Assembly: GCA_013397075.1 (NCBI GenBank)
Contig: VWZS01010874.1
Location: 808,039 to 872,038, forward strand
Reading direction: 5' to 3'
Length of the DNA: 64,000 nucleotides
Source of the DNA: Rhabdornis inornatus
Taxonomy: Eukaryota; Chordata; Aves; Passeriformes; Rhabdornithidae
A program made the translations under genes and the position numbers. Shown one piece after another: positions 50,101 to 61,504 of the stretch; the first letter of the stretch is position 1, and every line of letters begins with the position of its first letter. Under the pieces are notes generated by a model. That model was not told the DNA's origin and did no database searches. It saw only the letters and a list, made by a program, of their open reading frames with translations.

Positions 50101-52711
50101 GTAGAAAATTTAAGAAGTGCTGCACAAAGTCCCCCATACACTGCTAAGTGTTTTATATATAATTGTATATAAATGTATTGGTATTTTAGAATTAATTCCT
50201 CTTTAATTCATTGTTGTATAATTTTTTTAAAAAATATTTTGAAAATAGAACTCAAAATTACAGTAGACATTGTCTTAATCTAGCAAGGAAAATGGCTTTT
50301 TTTGGGATTGTTTCATTATTCTGTGCTGCGGCAAAGGCTTGCAGTGTGTGTTATACTAACTCTTTGTTCTGAAGTCACTTGAAGGTGATGTTTTTGCTTT
50401 AAATGTGTAGATGGATATGTCTGCATCCTTACTGGAATATTTCAGTCTGTTATTTTGCTTTTCTGGTTTGTTCTTCTTTTAGCATTTAAAATAGCTTTGT
50501 CCAAGTTTGTGTTCTTGTAAATGGCCTACAGGATATGTGCATACATAAGCGAAATGCCAACACTTTTAAGCACAAGAATTTGCAGAAATTGGGAGGGCTA
50601 ATGGTAAACTACTGAATCCTCTTCCTTTGTCTTTTTTCCCTGCCAGAAAGCTTGTTTCAGTAAGTCACTGAAGCTCAGAATGGTTGTTGTTAGTTTGCTC
50701 CCGTGGAAAACTGTCATTATAATAGGTTTGGGAGAAGGCATATTGGCAGTTGCTGGTACTAATTGAAAAGTAGTTTATTAGTGCTTAAAAATCCTCAAAC
50801 CTACAAGTACCTATTTACTCAAAACTTGGCATTATTTTCCAGTGTGCTTGCCTAACTCTTCCTTTTCTGCCTAGCAAATTCTGAGCTAAGTCTGTATTTT
50901 GAGGGGGTAATATCATTCCTAACAGAAAGTGAGTGGGTCTGAGTGGGGAGGTGACCAGGCCCTGAAGTGATACAAAGTTTTGTAGAATCAACACAATGGG
51001 GTTATCTTGGTGTTTTTATACCCTACCCTTGTGATGCTTGCTATTACTTTAGCAATTCAAGATCTATGAAGGAAGATTATGAGTAAAATACCAGATCAGT
51101 CAGTACTTGAACAAGGCATATTTTGAGTTTCTGTTTGTGGTATACTCATAAACCTAAACTGTGGCCAGAGTGTTTTAATAACCTGATATTTTTCATGCAC
51201 AAGACTTAAAAAAAAAAAAGTATTTAAAACTGAACATTTTTATGTGACATATTTCAAAATGGTTTTCTTCATGAAGGAGTTAATGAGGGAGAAACTTGGA
51301 ACCAAATTAAAGTTAGAAGTTGAATTGGATTTCAGGAAAATAGCTGGAGTGTTGAGTTGTGTTTATTCACAAAGAGAACAAAAGAAATATCTTTCTCATG
51401 GCTCTGTACGAGGCTGTTGCTCTTACAGAACCAAAGTGCCTTGAATCAGAGCATGGAGCTCCCTCCCAAAGTGTGTGCTGACAGTTAAAGGATGCTTAAT
51501 TATTTATTTGACTTTCTGAAACTCTTCAGTTCAGCTCCATGTGACTGTTTCCTGAACATATTGTGATCTCTGAATGTGACAAGCAGATGCCTCTGATGGT
51601 TGAGCAAACAGTACTTACAAAAGGCTTCTTTCTCATGAAATGGCAGAGACATCCTGCAGGCTGTGCTGCTCCTCTCCTGCTATTTGTAAGTCTCCACTCA
51701 AATAATTGCTGGGAGGCTGCATCAGTGACAGAGGATAGAAACCAAAGCACAAGCCAGTGCTAGGAAATGAGAGCAATAAATAAAGACAGAAAGGAGGCAT
51801 ACCCTGTAAGAGGGTTTTTTTTTTCCAAAAACTTTATTTCAGATGTTGTGATATGTGTGTTCTTTGTGCAGGGTTGTGGCCCTTGCTGTTGGGATTGCCT
51901 GTGTGTGTCAGCCATGTGATGGGGCTGCAGCTGTGCAGCCTCTCCCCCTCCTCCCCTCTCAGATCCGGGCTGTGTCCGACACCAGAGCACTATCACTTAA
52001 AAACCAAATTGGTATTTATAACTCAGCATTTTCTAATCGAAGAGAGAGAATTATGTGGTGAGATAGTCGGTGTTTTACACGTGTTATCTTGAACATGAAC
52101 TGCTTTTCCTGTGAATCACATGCTGCAGTGAGGGAAATAAAGCTCAAGGGCAAATGTTTAGAATACCTGTCTCTTCATTCAAGGAGACTGGCTAAGAAGA
52201 GCAACTTAAAGTTCTTTACAAAGTGAGAGAAGAATCAATCTGTGTAATTAAAGTGAACTGTTCATTAGGGTGCACCAACAGTACTGTCATAAAAAGTTTA
52301 AACTTTAGGGTCATAGCATGTTTTCATCTTTCTATGATGTAATGTTTATGCAGATAAAGACCTGGTAAGATGTTTACTGCGATAGGAGTCTTGTGTTAAA
52401 TCATGTTTGCAATCATAAAAATACTGTGTGATTTTTACCAGCTTCCCACTTCCTAAAAATTATCTGTGCTAGTAAATGTAACTAAATCTATTCCTGTGAA
52501 GCAATTTTTGTTTGCATTGTCCAGTCTCCTGCATTCAAAAAGCTTTAGTAGCTCCTACTCATTCCTTTTGACCAATGAGTACATAGGAATGGCAGTATTT
52601 ATCTTTTTAAAGAGTGTTAAAGATTCGTTATCTTCCTGTTAACTTTTTTATATTTTTGTGTGCTCATGTTGAGTAATTTGAATTAAGAGAAGTTTCTTCT
52701 CAATTTTTCAG

Positions 52712-52834
52712 GTTCAAGCCATTTTTTCCATTTCAAGTGTTGCCATCTGATGAATATGAAGATCGGGACCTCTGTATACAGGATTTTCTATTGACAGAAG
52801 GTCGACTGAAGGTCACATTAATTGAATGTACAAG
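52712..52834 (+). CDS. PDZD8: PDZD8 or PDZD8-like, exon 2
   Basis: A 123-bp internal exon bounded by acceptor CAATTTTTCAG and donor GTATAT. Its first base completes the Arg codon split at the end of exon 1. Forty codons follow, beginning FKPFFPFQVL, the direct continuation of the SMP domain, and ending EGRLKVTLIECT, the start of the segment between SMP and PDZ that is now regarded as C2-like. It leaves two bases of the next Arg codon. The frame and length match the PDZD8 exon from memory. The middle of the exon (PSDEYEDRDLCIQDF) differs strongly from mammalian PDZD8, while both ends are conserved. Confidence 0.92.
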
Positions 52835-55800
52835 GTATATTTTTGTGCACTTTTGCTCATTCTTGACTAAGCAAGAGCCCACGGTTCCTCAGTTTGTAGT
52901 AATTGTAGTTGTAGGCCAGTTCTGATTCACAAAGTGGCAGCTCTGGTGTTAAGATTGCACTCTAACCAAGAAATGTACTTTTCTTGAAGTAAAAATGAAC
53001 GAATGAATGTCGCAGTTACTTTCTGAGGCACTTCCGGTTTGTGTGGGGGCAAGCCTTTGCCTTTCTGAATTTTGCCTGGTTACAAGTTAATCTGTGCCTC
53101 CTCTTGCTTGCTTTTCTGCCACACCAAATTATGAGTGTCTTTCCAGGACAATATAAATGTTGTAAATATATATCTGTATTATGTAAGCAAAGGGAAATAA
53201 TGGTTTCACTCAGTCTTACTTACATAAATCCAAATCACTTTTATAAGGCATTATTTATTGTCTTGGTCTTGAACAAAATAACGGAAAGAAATAAAATCTA
53301 TTTCCTTCATTTATTGAAGAGAATATTATTCTCTTCAAAGCTGGAGAAAAGGTGTGTGGGCTCTTGGTTTGTTGGGAGGTTTTTGTCAGGCCTCTTGGAT
53401 TATGTTAGATCTTATCCAAGTAGTGCTGAGGCTTTGATCTAGTCGTGTGCAGTTCTAGTCTTTATGAACTAAACTGCTTTGCAAAAATACTCTTCTTTTA
53501 ATATGTTCTTTTAATTGCTTGTATTCCCATATCACCTCCTCTTTGCACTTGCTTGCTGTAGCACTGTACAACCCTTTGAGCTGTATTTGCTGTACTAATA
53601 TGGTTTATCAGTGGTGAGGATTTCCTGAAGATATTCTGCTTCTAAGGCATCTGTGGTGGCTGCAGAGGTTCTATTTTTGTCATAAAACTCCTGCTTACCT
53701 GTCTCCCTATCTTTGTGGTGTTTTCTGTGGATGATCCAAGGATACTAACTTAACTGTCTGCATTCCTTGGCCACCAGAAGCATTTCCCCTTTGACTGTAC
53801 TGAGTAAGGGAACTCTGATCTCTCTTCATAGCAATTTTTCAATTTCAGCCCAGTGGTGCATTTGTTTTTATCATGAGGGCCACCTTGCACTCTGTGCAGT
53901 CGTTCGTGGTTTGGAAAATAATCTTTTAAATGTTGTCTTTCCTGAGTCTGAGACACTGTGCAGCATCAGCTCTGGAGTTTCTTTGCACCAAGAACTCATA
54001 TTGCTCAGTCTGACATCATCATCTGACCTCTCAGTATTTTCAGCTGTCACAGATGCTTATCAGATGGCTGGGAGAGGATGCAGTTGCTGATTTGTCAGGT
54101 CTGACATAATCCAAGTGTTTTATGCAGCTTGGAATTTTTCAACACACACTTAAAAATTGTCTCAACAGACACTTCTCAGCCAAGATATCTGACTGTTGGA
54201 CCCACAGTAATTCCTCAGATCTTCCAGTTGTCCCATTCTTTTCTTGAACTAAACAGCTACAACTGCTGTCCGTAAAGTCCCTCAGTGAGTAAATATTCTT
54301 GTTTAATTTGCATCTGAAGATCTTGATGAGGTAGAAAGAGAAACAGAGAATTTTGGTAGTGAAAGAAGAAACATACACTATATACACAAAAGTAACAGTG
54401 ATAAAATTTCCCTTTTTCACCAGCCCTCTGTGAGTGGTGTGAAGGTTGGCTGGGCCAATTCCCAGGGAAGCACTGTGTGCTGACATCCAGGGCTTTTGCA
54501 CTTATATCTGCCAGAGGGACCTGAACATTTTTCATTCTCTCATTCTCATTCCAGAATGAAAGATCACTTTAATTTCTGTGTGGTTTTCAGTTTTGCTCAG
54601 TGCCCCAGAAGGTTTTATATTTTCTCAGTACAGTAAATGAACTTTGACTTACAGAATTTGGAAGTAGAATTCTTCCATCTAGTAAGGTTAGAGTTCTGCT
54701 GCGTCTCCCATTTAAGTCTGGACATCAGTGGTGAAACTGTAGTGGTAAAATGTTTAGCAAAGTTTTTCTATGTTAAAAATGGCTTGTTTAATTAAATTAT
54801 TTTCTTCACATGACCAAATACTTGCACTTTTTGCACTTCTTTTCTAATTACAGGCTTGACCATAGCAATTTTCTGCTGTCATGCTGTTGAAAGAAAATGA
54901 AATTTACTCATAAATTAATGAAAGAATGGGAATTTTGGCGTAAAGAAATAATACAGAATATGTCTTGCAAATCTTTATCTAACCTGTACAAAAAACTCAA
55001 GTTTTCAAGAAATGTGATGCCCTCAAAGAAGTTAATTGTTGCAAAAATGCTGTTACCTGTTGTTATCTTGAAACTTCTAAGAAAAAAGGAAAAACAAAGC
55101 CACATTCTGTTAAATTTTGGTTTTGTTTCTTTTTTTTTAAAGAAACACTGTGAAGAAAGTAACAAAGCTCATAAATTCTGATTTTATTAGGCAAGAATAC
55201 ACTTCCAAAACTGTGCCATAAAGTGGGCACTTTTCAATCTGTAGGATATAGATCTCTTTAATATATAGTCATATATAATAATGCCAGTCTTTATGTGGAG
55301 CTGTGTTGCAGGGTACAGCACCTTTGTTTGCATATTAATGGAGATACTGTTCAAACAAAAATTTTCTTAGTGTAGCAGAAGTTAAAATTTCACCTTTGTC
55401 TTTCTGAAATTGAGCTCCAAATTCCATCATGAAGAGCTCTTTAAAATTTAAATGTGTAGTTTGACTGTCTTGTGATGTGTTTGTTCACTTTACACCAGGT
55501 TAGCAGGTGCTGTTAACCTGCTGGAAGGTGAAATCTCAAGATGATTCTTTGTTTTGTTTGTGACTTGTGTTGTTCTGGCTAAAAATTGTTCTATTCCTGT
55601 TTTGAGCTATCTCGTGCTTCTATCTTCGTGTTTCTCTATCTATTACAGCAAAATAGATCCTGTACTGATATTTCAGAGAGGCCATAAGTACCCCTGAAAA
55701 ATTCCCTAAGAGTGTGTCTAAGTGAGCAGAAGCAAGCTTGAGAGGTGTCACAGTCAGAGAGGTGTTTATACTTGGATTGTCTTAATTTTACCGGTTCTAA

Positions 55801-56824
55801 TGATTGGTGAAAGTTGTCTTCAATAGCTTTACTTAATTTTCCAAGTATGCTTACTACAAATCTCCACATCTGAAAGATGGGGCACTTTTTGATTATAATT
55901 ATTTAACCTAGAAACATCATTTAACAATGTCAAGATAAACAGAGAAAATTGACATGTTTTTCTGACAGCTTTTGTCTGTATCATCTAAGGAGTTGTATAA
56001 CACATCACAATCACAAATAAGATACTTGTGATGAAAACTTAGAAAATTCTTGTAAAATGTATGTGGAAAGTTCAGGGGGGAATTAAAATCTAACAGCTCT
56101 TTTGAATGAGTAAGGTTTGTTTGAAGTTTTTATTCCAAAATACTTATCTGCTTCCAGCTACCGTGAGATAAGCTGTGAATAACTTGATTGCTTGAAGTTT
56201 ATTGTCTGGGGTTTTTTTTCTTTTCTAGTACTCATATCTGTCTGAAAGGCTTTGTAGACTTCTGGAATAGAGTATATCATGCATGAATCATCATGACTCT
56301 TTGTTATAAATGTTACAAAAATCATAGATAAGAGGATCCCAGTTTAGTGAAATAAAAATATAAGCAGTAGTAAGCTGACTTTAATCTGCAGTAGCACCCT
56401 GTTAAACCAACAAGAGCTTCACATTGTGATGTTTAGGACTAAAGTGGAAGGCTCTGATGGCTATTCTTGCTCTTCTTAAAATAAAAAAAAAAAAAAAAGC
56501 CCTTTATGGAAGAGTGCCAGCTGAACACTTTATTTAAAAACAAACCAACCAACCAAAAGAAAAGAAAGAAGAGGGAAAACACTCTAGGAAAAAAAGTGAA
56601 CTCAAAAAACCCCTTTAGCTAAACATTCTGTTATATTTTATATTTTTGGCGTTCTTCCACTAGAGGGTGGCAGTGTCTTTCCTTTGGTGTAAGGCTGTGC
56701 CCGTGCAATTCGTTCTCTCTGGACATCCACTTATACACATTGATAATAATAGTATATAGATGAAAATTAGGGAATTTAATGGGATATATGAAATGGTATT
56801 ACAGTTTTTACCTTTCTATTTCAG
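52835..56824 (+). other. Intron 2 of the PDZD8-like gene (4.0 kb)
   Basis: Donor GTATAT to acceptor CTTTCTATTTCAG. AT-rich non-coding sequence with an A-rich run at about 56480-56498 and a possible CTCF core near its end. No exon was recognised inside. Confidence 0.85.
56657..56670 (+). promoter_or_regulatory. Possible CTCF-binding core
   Basis: CCACTAGAGGGTGG matches the CTCF consensus core CCASYAGRKGGCRS at all but one position (T in place of the near-invariant C). A single motif match without binding data is suggestive only. It lies about 155 bp before exon 3. Confidence 0.35.
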
Positions 56825-56927
56825 GTTACTGATGTTTGGATCCTATGAAAGAGAAGCAAATGTTCATTGCACAATGGAGCTGAGCAGTAATGTTTGGGAA
56901 GAAAAATCAAGAAGTTCTATTAAAACG
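56825..56927 (+). CDS. PDZD8: PDZD8 or PDZD8-like, exon 3
   Basis: A 103-bp internal exon between acceptor CTATTTCAG and donor GTAAAA. The first base completes the Arg codon from exon 2. The 34 codons that follow read LLMFGSYEREANVHC, then TMELSSNVWEEKSRSSIKT, a highly conserved PDZD8 segment just before the PDZ domain. The exon ends in phase 0 after Thr, so the next exon should open with the Val-Glu-Leu-type sequence that leads into the PDZ domain. That exon was searched for in the remaining 7 kb and not found, so it lies outside the window. The PDZ, C1 and coiled-coil regions are therefore not visible. Confidence 0.93.
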
Positions 56928-58051
56928 GTAAAAAAAAGGGTGTCATCTTTGCATATTGCAGTTTGTCTAACACTTGTGCTACATTATCTGGAAAGTATGT
57001 CTTTGGGCAATCAAATGGGTGAAATTACAGAAAAAAACAAACCCAAAGCATAGCAGACCAGTTATTTACTTTTTAGTCCACTGTCAAATTGCCATGTATG
57101 GATATTACTGCATTCAGTTCTCACAACTGTGCTTGAAACTGTATCTGATTTAAATATAATGTCAGCTGCCCAGCTGCATTAAAACAAATAGTGGAAAATA
57201 TGCATTTTATAGTCCTGTTATATTTGGGTGGGGCCGTGTTTAGAGAGCAGTGAGTAAGATTCACCTGTCTTTGCCTGTAAGTATTGTAAGGTAGTGTTTC
57301 ACTAATTATTGCACTTGATAGCAGGAGTTTAGCAGCATGCAGCCTGCAGATTGCCTGCCTTTTTTCTGTGTGTGAGGGTGAGAATGATCTTTTTCTATTT
57401 CTTCAAAGAAAAGGTGTGATGTATGAAAGAGCCTTTCAGTTTTACATTAGAGGGATATTGTATTAGTAATCAAATTGAATTTGGCTTGTGCTGAGCAATA
57501 AGTAGTGTTCTTATTGAAGAAAACCCCCCAAAGCTTTAAAAAGACTTCATGTTAACAGTTGGTTTCATGTAGAGAAATCAGTGGAACAAAAAATGCCTGT
57601 CCTACATTTTACCCTCTGCTGAGTGCCACTAACTTAAGCCTTAGTTACATCTGACTGGAGCTGTGTTTGGAGACCAGCATCAAGCACTGGAGCTGGAAGA
57701 ATCCAGAATTTCAACATCTCATTCAGTTTTCCACCATTCAATTCCACTTTGCATTATGTCCAAAATCCTTGTAACAAATGCTGTTTTCAGCTTACTGTAT
57801 ATTATGTTTTGCCAAAAAGGGTGTATGGCTGAGCAACAGCTGTGTATGAAAACATGCATGGATCTGCAGGGTTGATGCTCTGGCAGTGAAGATGGCAATG
57901 CATTGATTTACCAGTACACTCCTCTAGATAAATTAGCATGTGATTATTTTTAGAGGGTGAGTAGCAATGTTAGAACATATTCTTTTACACTTAACAACAG
58001 ACGAGGAAAGGAAAAACGCTCTGCAGACACTGTAGCACTGATGTGCTTGTG

Positions 58052-58065
58052 ACAGCAGATGGCAG
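58052..58065 (+). promoter_or_regulatory. Possible CTCF-binding core
   Basis: ACAGCAGATGGCAG matches 13 of 14 positions of the CTCF consensus CCASYAGRKGGCRS, with A for the first C. It has the same orientation as the candidate at 56657, about 1.4 kb away. Only motif evidence supports it. Confidence 0.35.
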
Positions 58066-58861
58066 TAGGAGTAAACGAGTGAGGGTGGAATGGCTTCTGT
58101 TAAAACTACGGAAAAGTGCTCAGGGAGAGATTCTCAACAACTCATCTTCTGTGTCAGTATCTAAAGTGAAATGGAAGGTTTTTAAATGAAATGGCAGTTT
58201 TTGAAAATGTTCTAAGTTTTTGGAAATCTGGCCTGCGATGTATGGAGGGTTTTCTGTGCATCTGGTGCACTCCTTCATTAAGTGTGTTCAGACACAGCCA
58301 GAGAGCAGAGACACCTTCGTTTGGGTTGCTGCATCTCAAGCTCAGCTGGCACTGCAGAATTCACTGTGCTCAACCACCTTGAACTTGAGGCCCCTGGAAT
58401 GGTGGCCTGGTTTAAAGATCTTGCTTTTGAAAGTCTCAGTATGGGACAATATGGAAACTGAAAATTAGCAATTTGCAGAACTACTTTTTGGTTCTCAATT
58501 TATATTCAACAGATGTAATGAAATCATGGAAATCTCTTTTCCTCAGGAAATATGGTTAAATTTGCAAGCTAAGTTACAAAATATTAGGACTTCACACTGA
58601 GTGGTGAGACTATTTTCAAAGGTCCTCAACAAAACAGGAAGTGTTGCTTACACATTTAGCACTAGAACTTAGTTTGTTCTTTTCAGAAATATTAACTGTG
58701 TGAGTAGTTAAATAGTAAATTATAATGGAAAAAAATGTGTTATTTCTCCAAACAAAAAGTTTACTTCTATCCTTAGTTGTGATTATTAGCCCTAATGCAA
58801 TATTAACCATGAGGCAGATGATGGCAATACTTAATATCTTTCTAATATTAAATCCTTACTT

Positions 58862-58927
58862 TAATGCTCATATGTGCAATACATACTTGAGATGTAATGC
58901 TCATCTGTGCAATACATACTTGAGATG
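58862..58927 (+). repeat. 33-bp tandem duplication
   Basis: Two adjacent 33-bp copies (58862-58894 and 58895-58927), beginning TAATGCTCAT and ending CTTGAGATG, differ at a single base (A/C at the eleventh position). This is a recent simple duplication in intron 3. Confidence 0.95.
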
Positions 58928-61481
58928 GAGTTAGAATGAATAACTTCAGAAACTATGAAGGTGAAATAGCAGACAAAGTTGAAGTGAAAAGTTAAAAGAT
59001 ACGTTCTGGTTTAACAGGGTCTAATTTACACAAGCCTCAAAAAGGCATGACAATACATCCCCCGATTCAGACTATGTTCTACAATGTTCCTGAGGAAAAT
59101 TCTCATAACTTTCTATACTTCTGACATTCTCATTCTTTTTATTGTGTTAGTAGTAGTGATAAAAGATTAGACAGGTTTAATACTTTGTAATGAATTTTGG
59201 CAAGACTTTAATCTGATCCCAGAATTTATGGAACATTAGTAGATGTCACAATTGATTTTGAAAAAAGATGCCATGTTACTGAATATAACTGGAGCATTAT
59301 TGAAGTGTCTGCTACAATACAAAGGTGTCTCAGGCTTATGTTTGTCAAATCTGAAACACGAGTAAGACTTCAGAGAGTGATTTGGCACATTCCCATGTGA
59401 AACATATAAACATCCTGAAATACCTTAATTACTAGTACATGCTGCCGGAATTAACATTAATCTGTGCATTGCTATGTAAAAATGATGTATGGCTAGGATG
59501 CAGTAATTAGCATTAGCAGCACTGGATTACCAGACAGGTGTTCTGTGGTTAAATGGTGAGATATCTCTAAATAATGAGATGCATGCTTGTAGAGCTGGAG
59601 GCTGTATCATAAATGTGAATGGTTATGTCCACTGGACTGCCAGTCAGCAGTGCCAGGTTTACTTCTACAAACAAAAAGAATTGTTCTATTTTCCATTGGA
59701 GCACATCTGTTAAGAGTGAACCCTGGGCTCTCTCTACCCTTGGTGAGACTCTTGCTGTGACTTTACCAGTGCCAGCATTTACTGTGTAGTGTTACGAAAG
59801 ACCAGCATGATTTTTCAGCAAAATACAAAGTTTCTTTATGTATAAAAGGAAAATATAGTCTGCTTTCTTTTAGAACTGGCAGAAGAATGGAAGTATGAGT
59901 AGCAGAGACCTGAGGTAGCTTCGTGAGTTCCCTGTGCATTGACTGCACAGGGGTACCTGGACTGCTCTATAGATGCTGTGGTTTTCTCTGGATCCACCTC
60001 TGTAGAGAAGAATGACTCAAAAGTGCAGTTGCATTGAAGTGAGAATCTTATTTCTTATGAACTGCTCTGCAAATCTTTGTAGTTATGTTTCTTTTATCTA
60101 CATACTGATTTTTCTGATAAAAAATAGATGGTTTTCTAGAAATTGTAGAAACTATTTCAAAGAGAATGGTGTCTTCTGATAGTCTTATGCCCAGAAAACA
60201 TATGTAAACTGTAAATGGTTTGTGCTTTTTACTGGTTGTAGTAATATAAAGTAATGTGGAGAGGTTCTCAGCTGCACACCAAAAATATATCTGTTCCAAG
60301 TTTTCTCTTAAAGTCTTTTCTATAGAAATTCTGGAGCACAAGAGAACCAGTACTGATGATGAAATAAGTTACATAACCCAAGAAAAATATGAGGGAACAC
60401 CTTTAAACTCTGGTGTCAACTATGTTGTCTGAAGTGGAACTGTAAGAATAGCCACAGGTTCATATTTCTCCACAGTTTCCTATTTCTACAGGGAGTAAGT
60501 ATTGGGGCTTTTTTATTGTTAGTAGGGTTTTTCATTACGATTTTTTTGAAATCCCTTCTATAAATATTAACTTTAGCAATACTGAAACTGCATTTCATAT
60601 TCTGCAAAGTAAAAATTTCCATCTAAAATGCCACATCTGATAGCCCATAGGATTCACTCTTGCAGCAGTTGTCTCAGAAGCACAGAAATATTTCCTGAAG
60701 TAATCTAATAATAGAAAGAATTGAAGAATTAAGATAAGCATCCCAGTGCTTTTTCATGAATATTGCTTGATGTTTTCTTCAGTGCATTCTGAACATTGTG
60801 GTCAGCACTGGAGTAACTCAAGGGGAGGACCTATAACACCATCTTTCAATCTTGCACTATAAAAAAAAGAGTAATATTTCTCAGCTTTTCATAAAACTAA
60901 ATTTCCTTTGTCAGGGATTAAGGGAAACTTCAAGGTATTCGAGTGCCATAACACATGAATCTAAAATGAAAAATAATGTAAATTAAATCCAGCACCTTCT
61001 GAAATGAGTTGCCTGAAGGTACTAAACTATAATGTCAAAATTTAAAGCAGCTGTGAAATGTTAATTTGTGAATACATGGAGTTAAATGCCTCACAGTTGG
61101 CATTTCACTGTGCTTATTTAACAGCCTGCCATTTCAGCATTTAATCCTATCAAAAGAAAGAAGGAGGATTAAAGCAAGAAAAGCTTTTTGAAAATGTCAC
61201 TTTTTATGAAAATTCATGATCTTGTAAAACTTGGTAATATTTGTAAATACAATGGGGAATAGTTCTGAGATTTGTGCCTTACATAATATTCTGTAATCTG
61301 TCTTTCAAATAAACTTGAAGGCCATCAGGATTTTTTCAGTCTCATCCTAAACATTTAAGCTTTCTGACTTGAGGCTTCAGAAAGCTTTACTGTGATTTAA
61401 TGAACAACCTTCTGTGAAAATGCACTGTAGTTCTTTATTGCTTAGAGACTGTTGAATATGAACGTTAAAAACCCCCCACCA

Positions 61482-61504
61482 AAACCCCTCTGACAGAGGG
61501 GTTT
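61482..61504. repeat. 23-bp perfect palindrome
   Basis: AAACCCCTCTG and CAGAGGGGTTT are exact reverse complements around one central A (61493). It can form a GC-containing hairpin in intron 3; no function is evident. Confidence 0.9.

Larger units (their letters stand above)
36788..52711 (+). other. Intron 1 of the PDZD8-like gene (15.9 kb)
   Basis: It runs from donor GTGAGT to acceptor TTTTTCAG with a pyrimidine-rich tract. The long first intron is consistent with the known organisation of PDZD8, where the SMP exon is followed by large introns. It is AT-rich, with simple T-rich runs at 40101-40130, 44100-44140 and 47049-47090. No nested gene, recognisable transposon or additional exon was found; short frames in it are chance frames without flanking splice sites that fit the exon phases. 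Confidence 0.85.
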
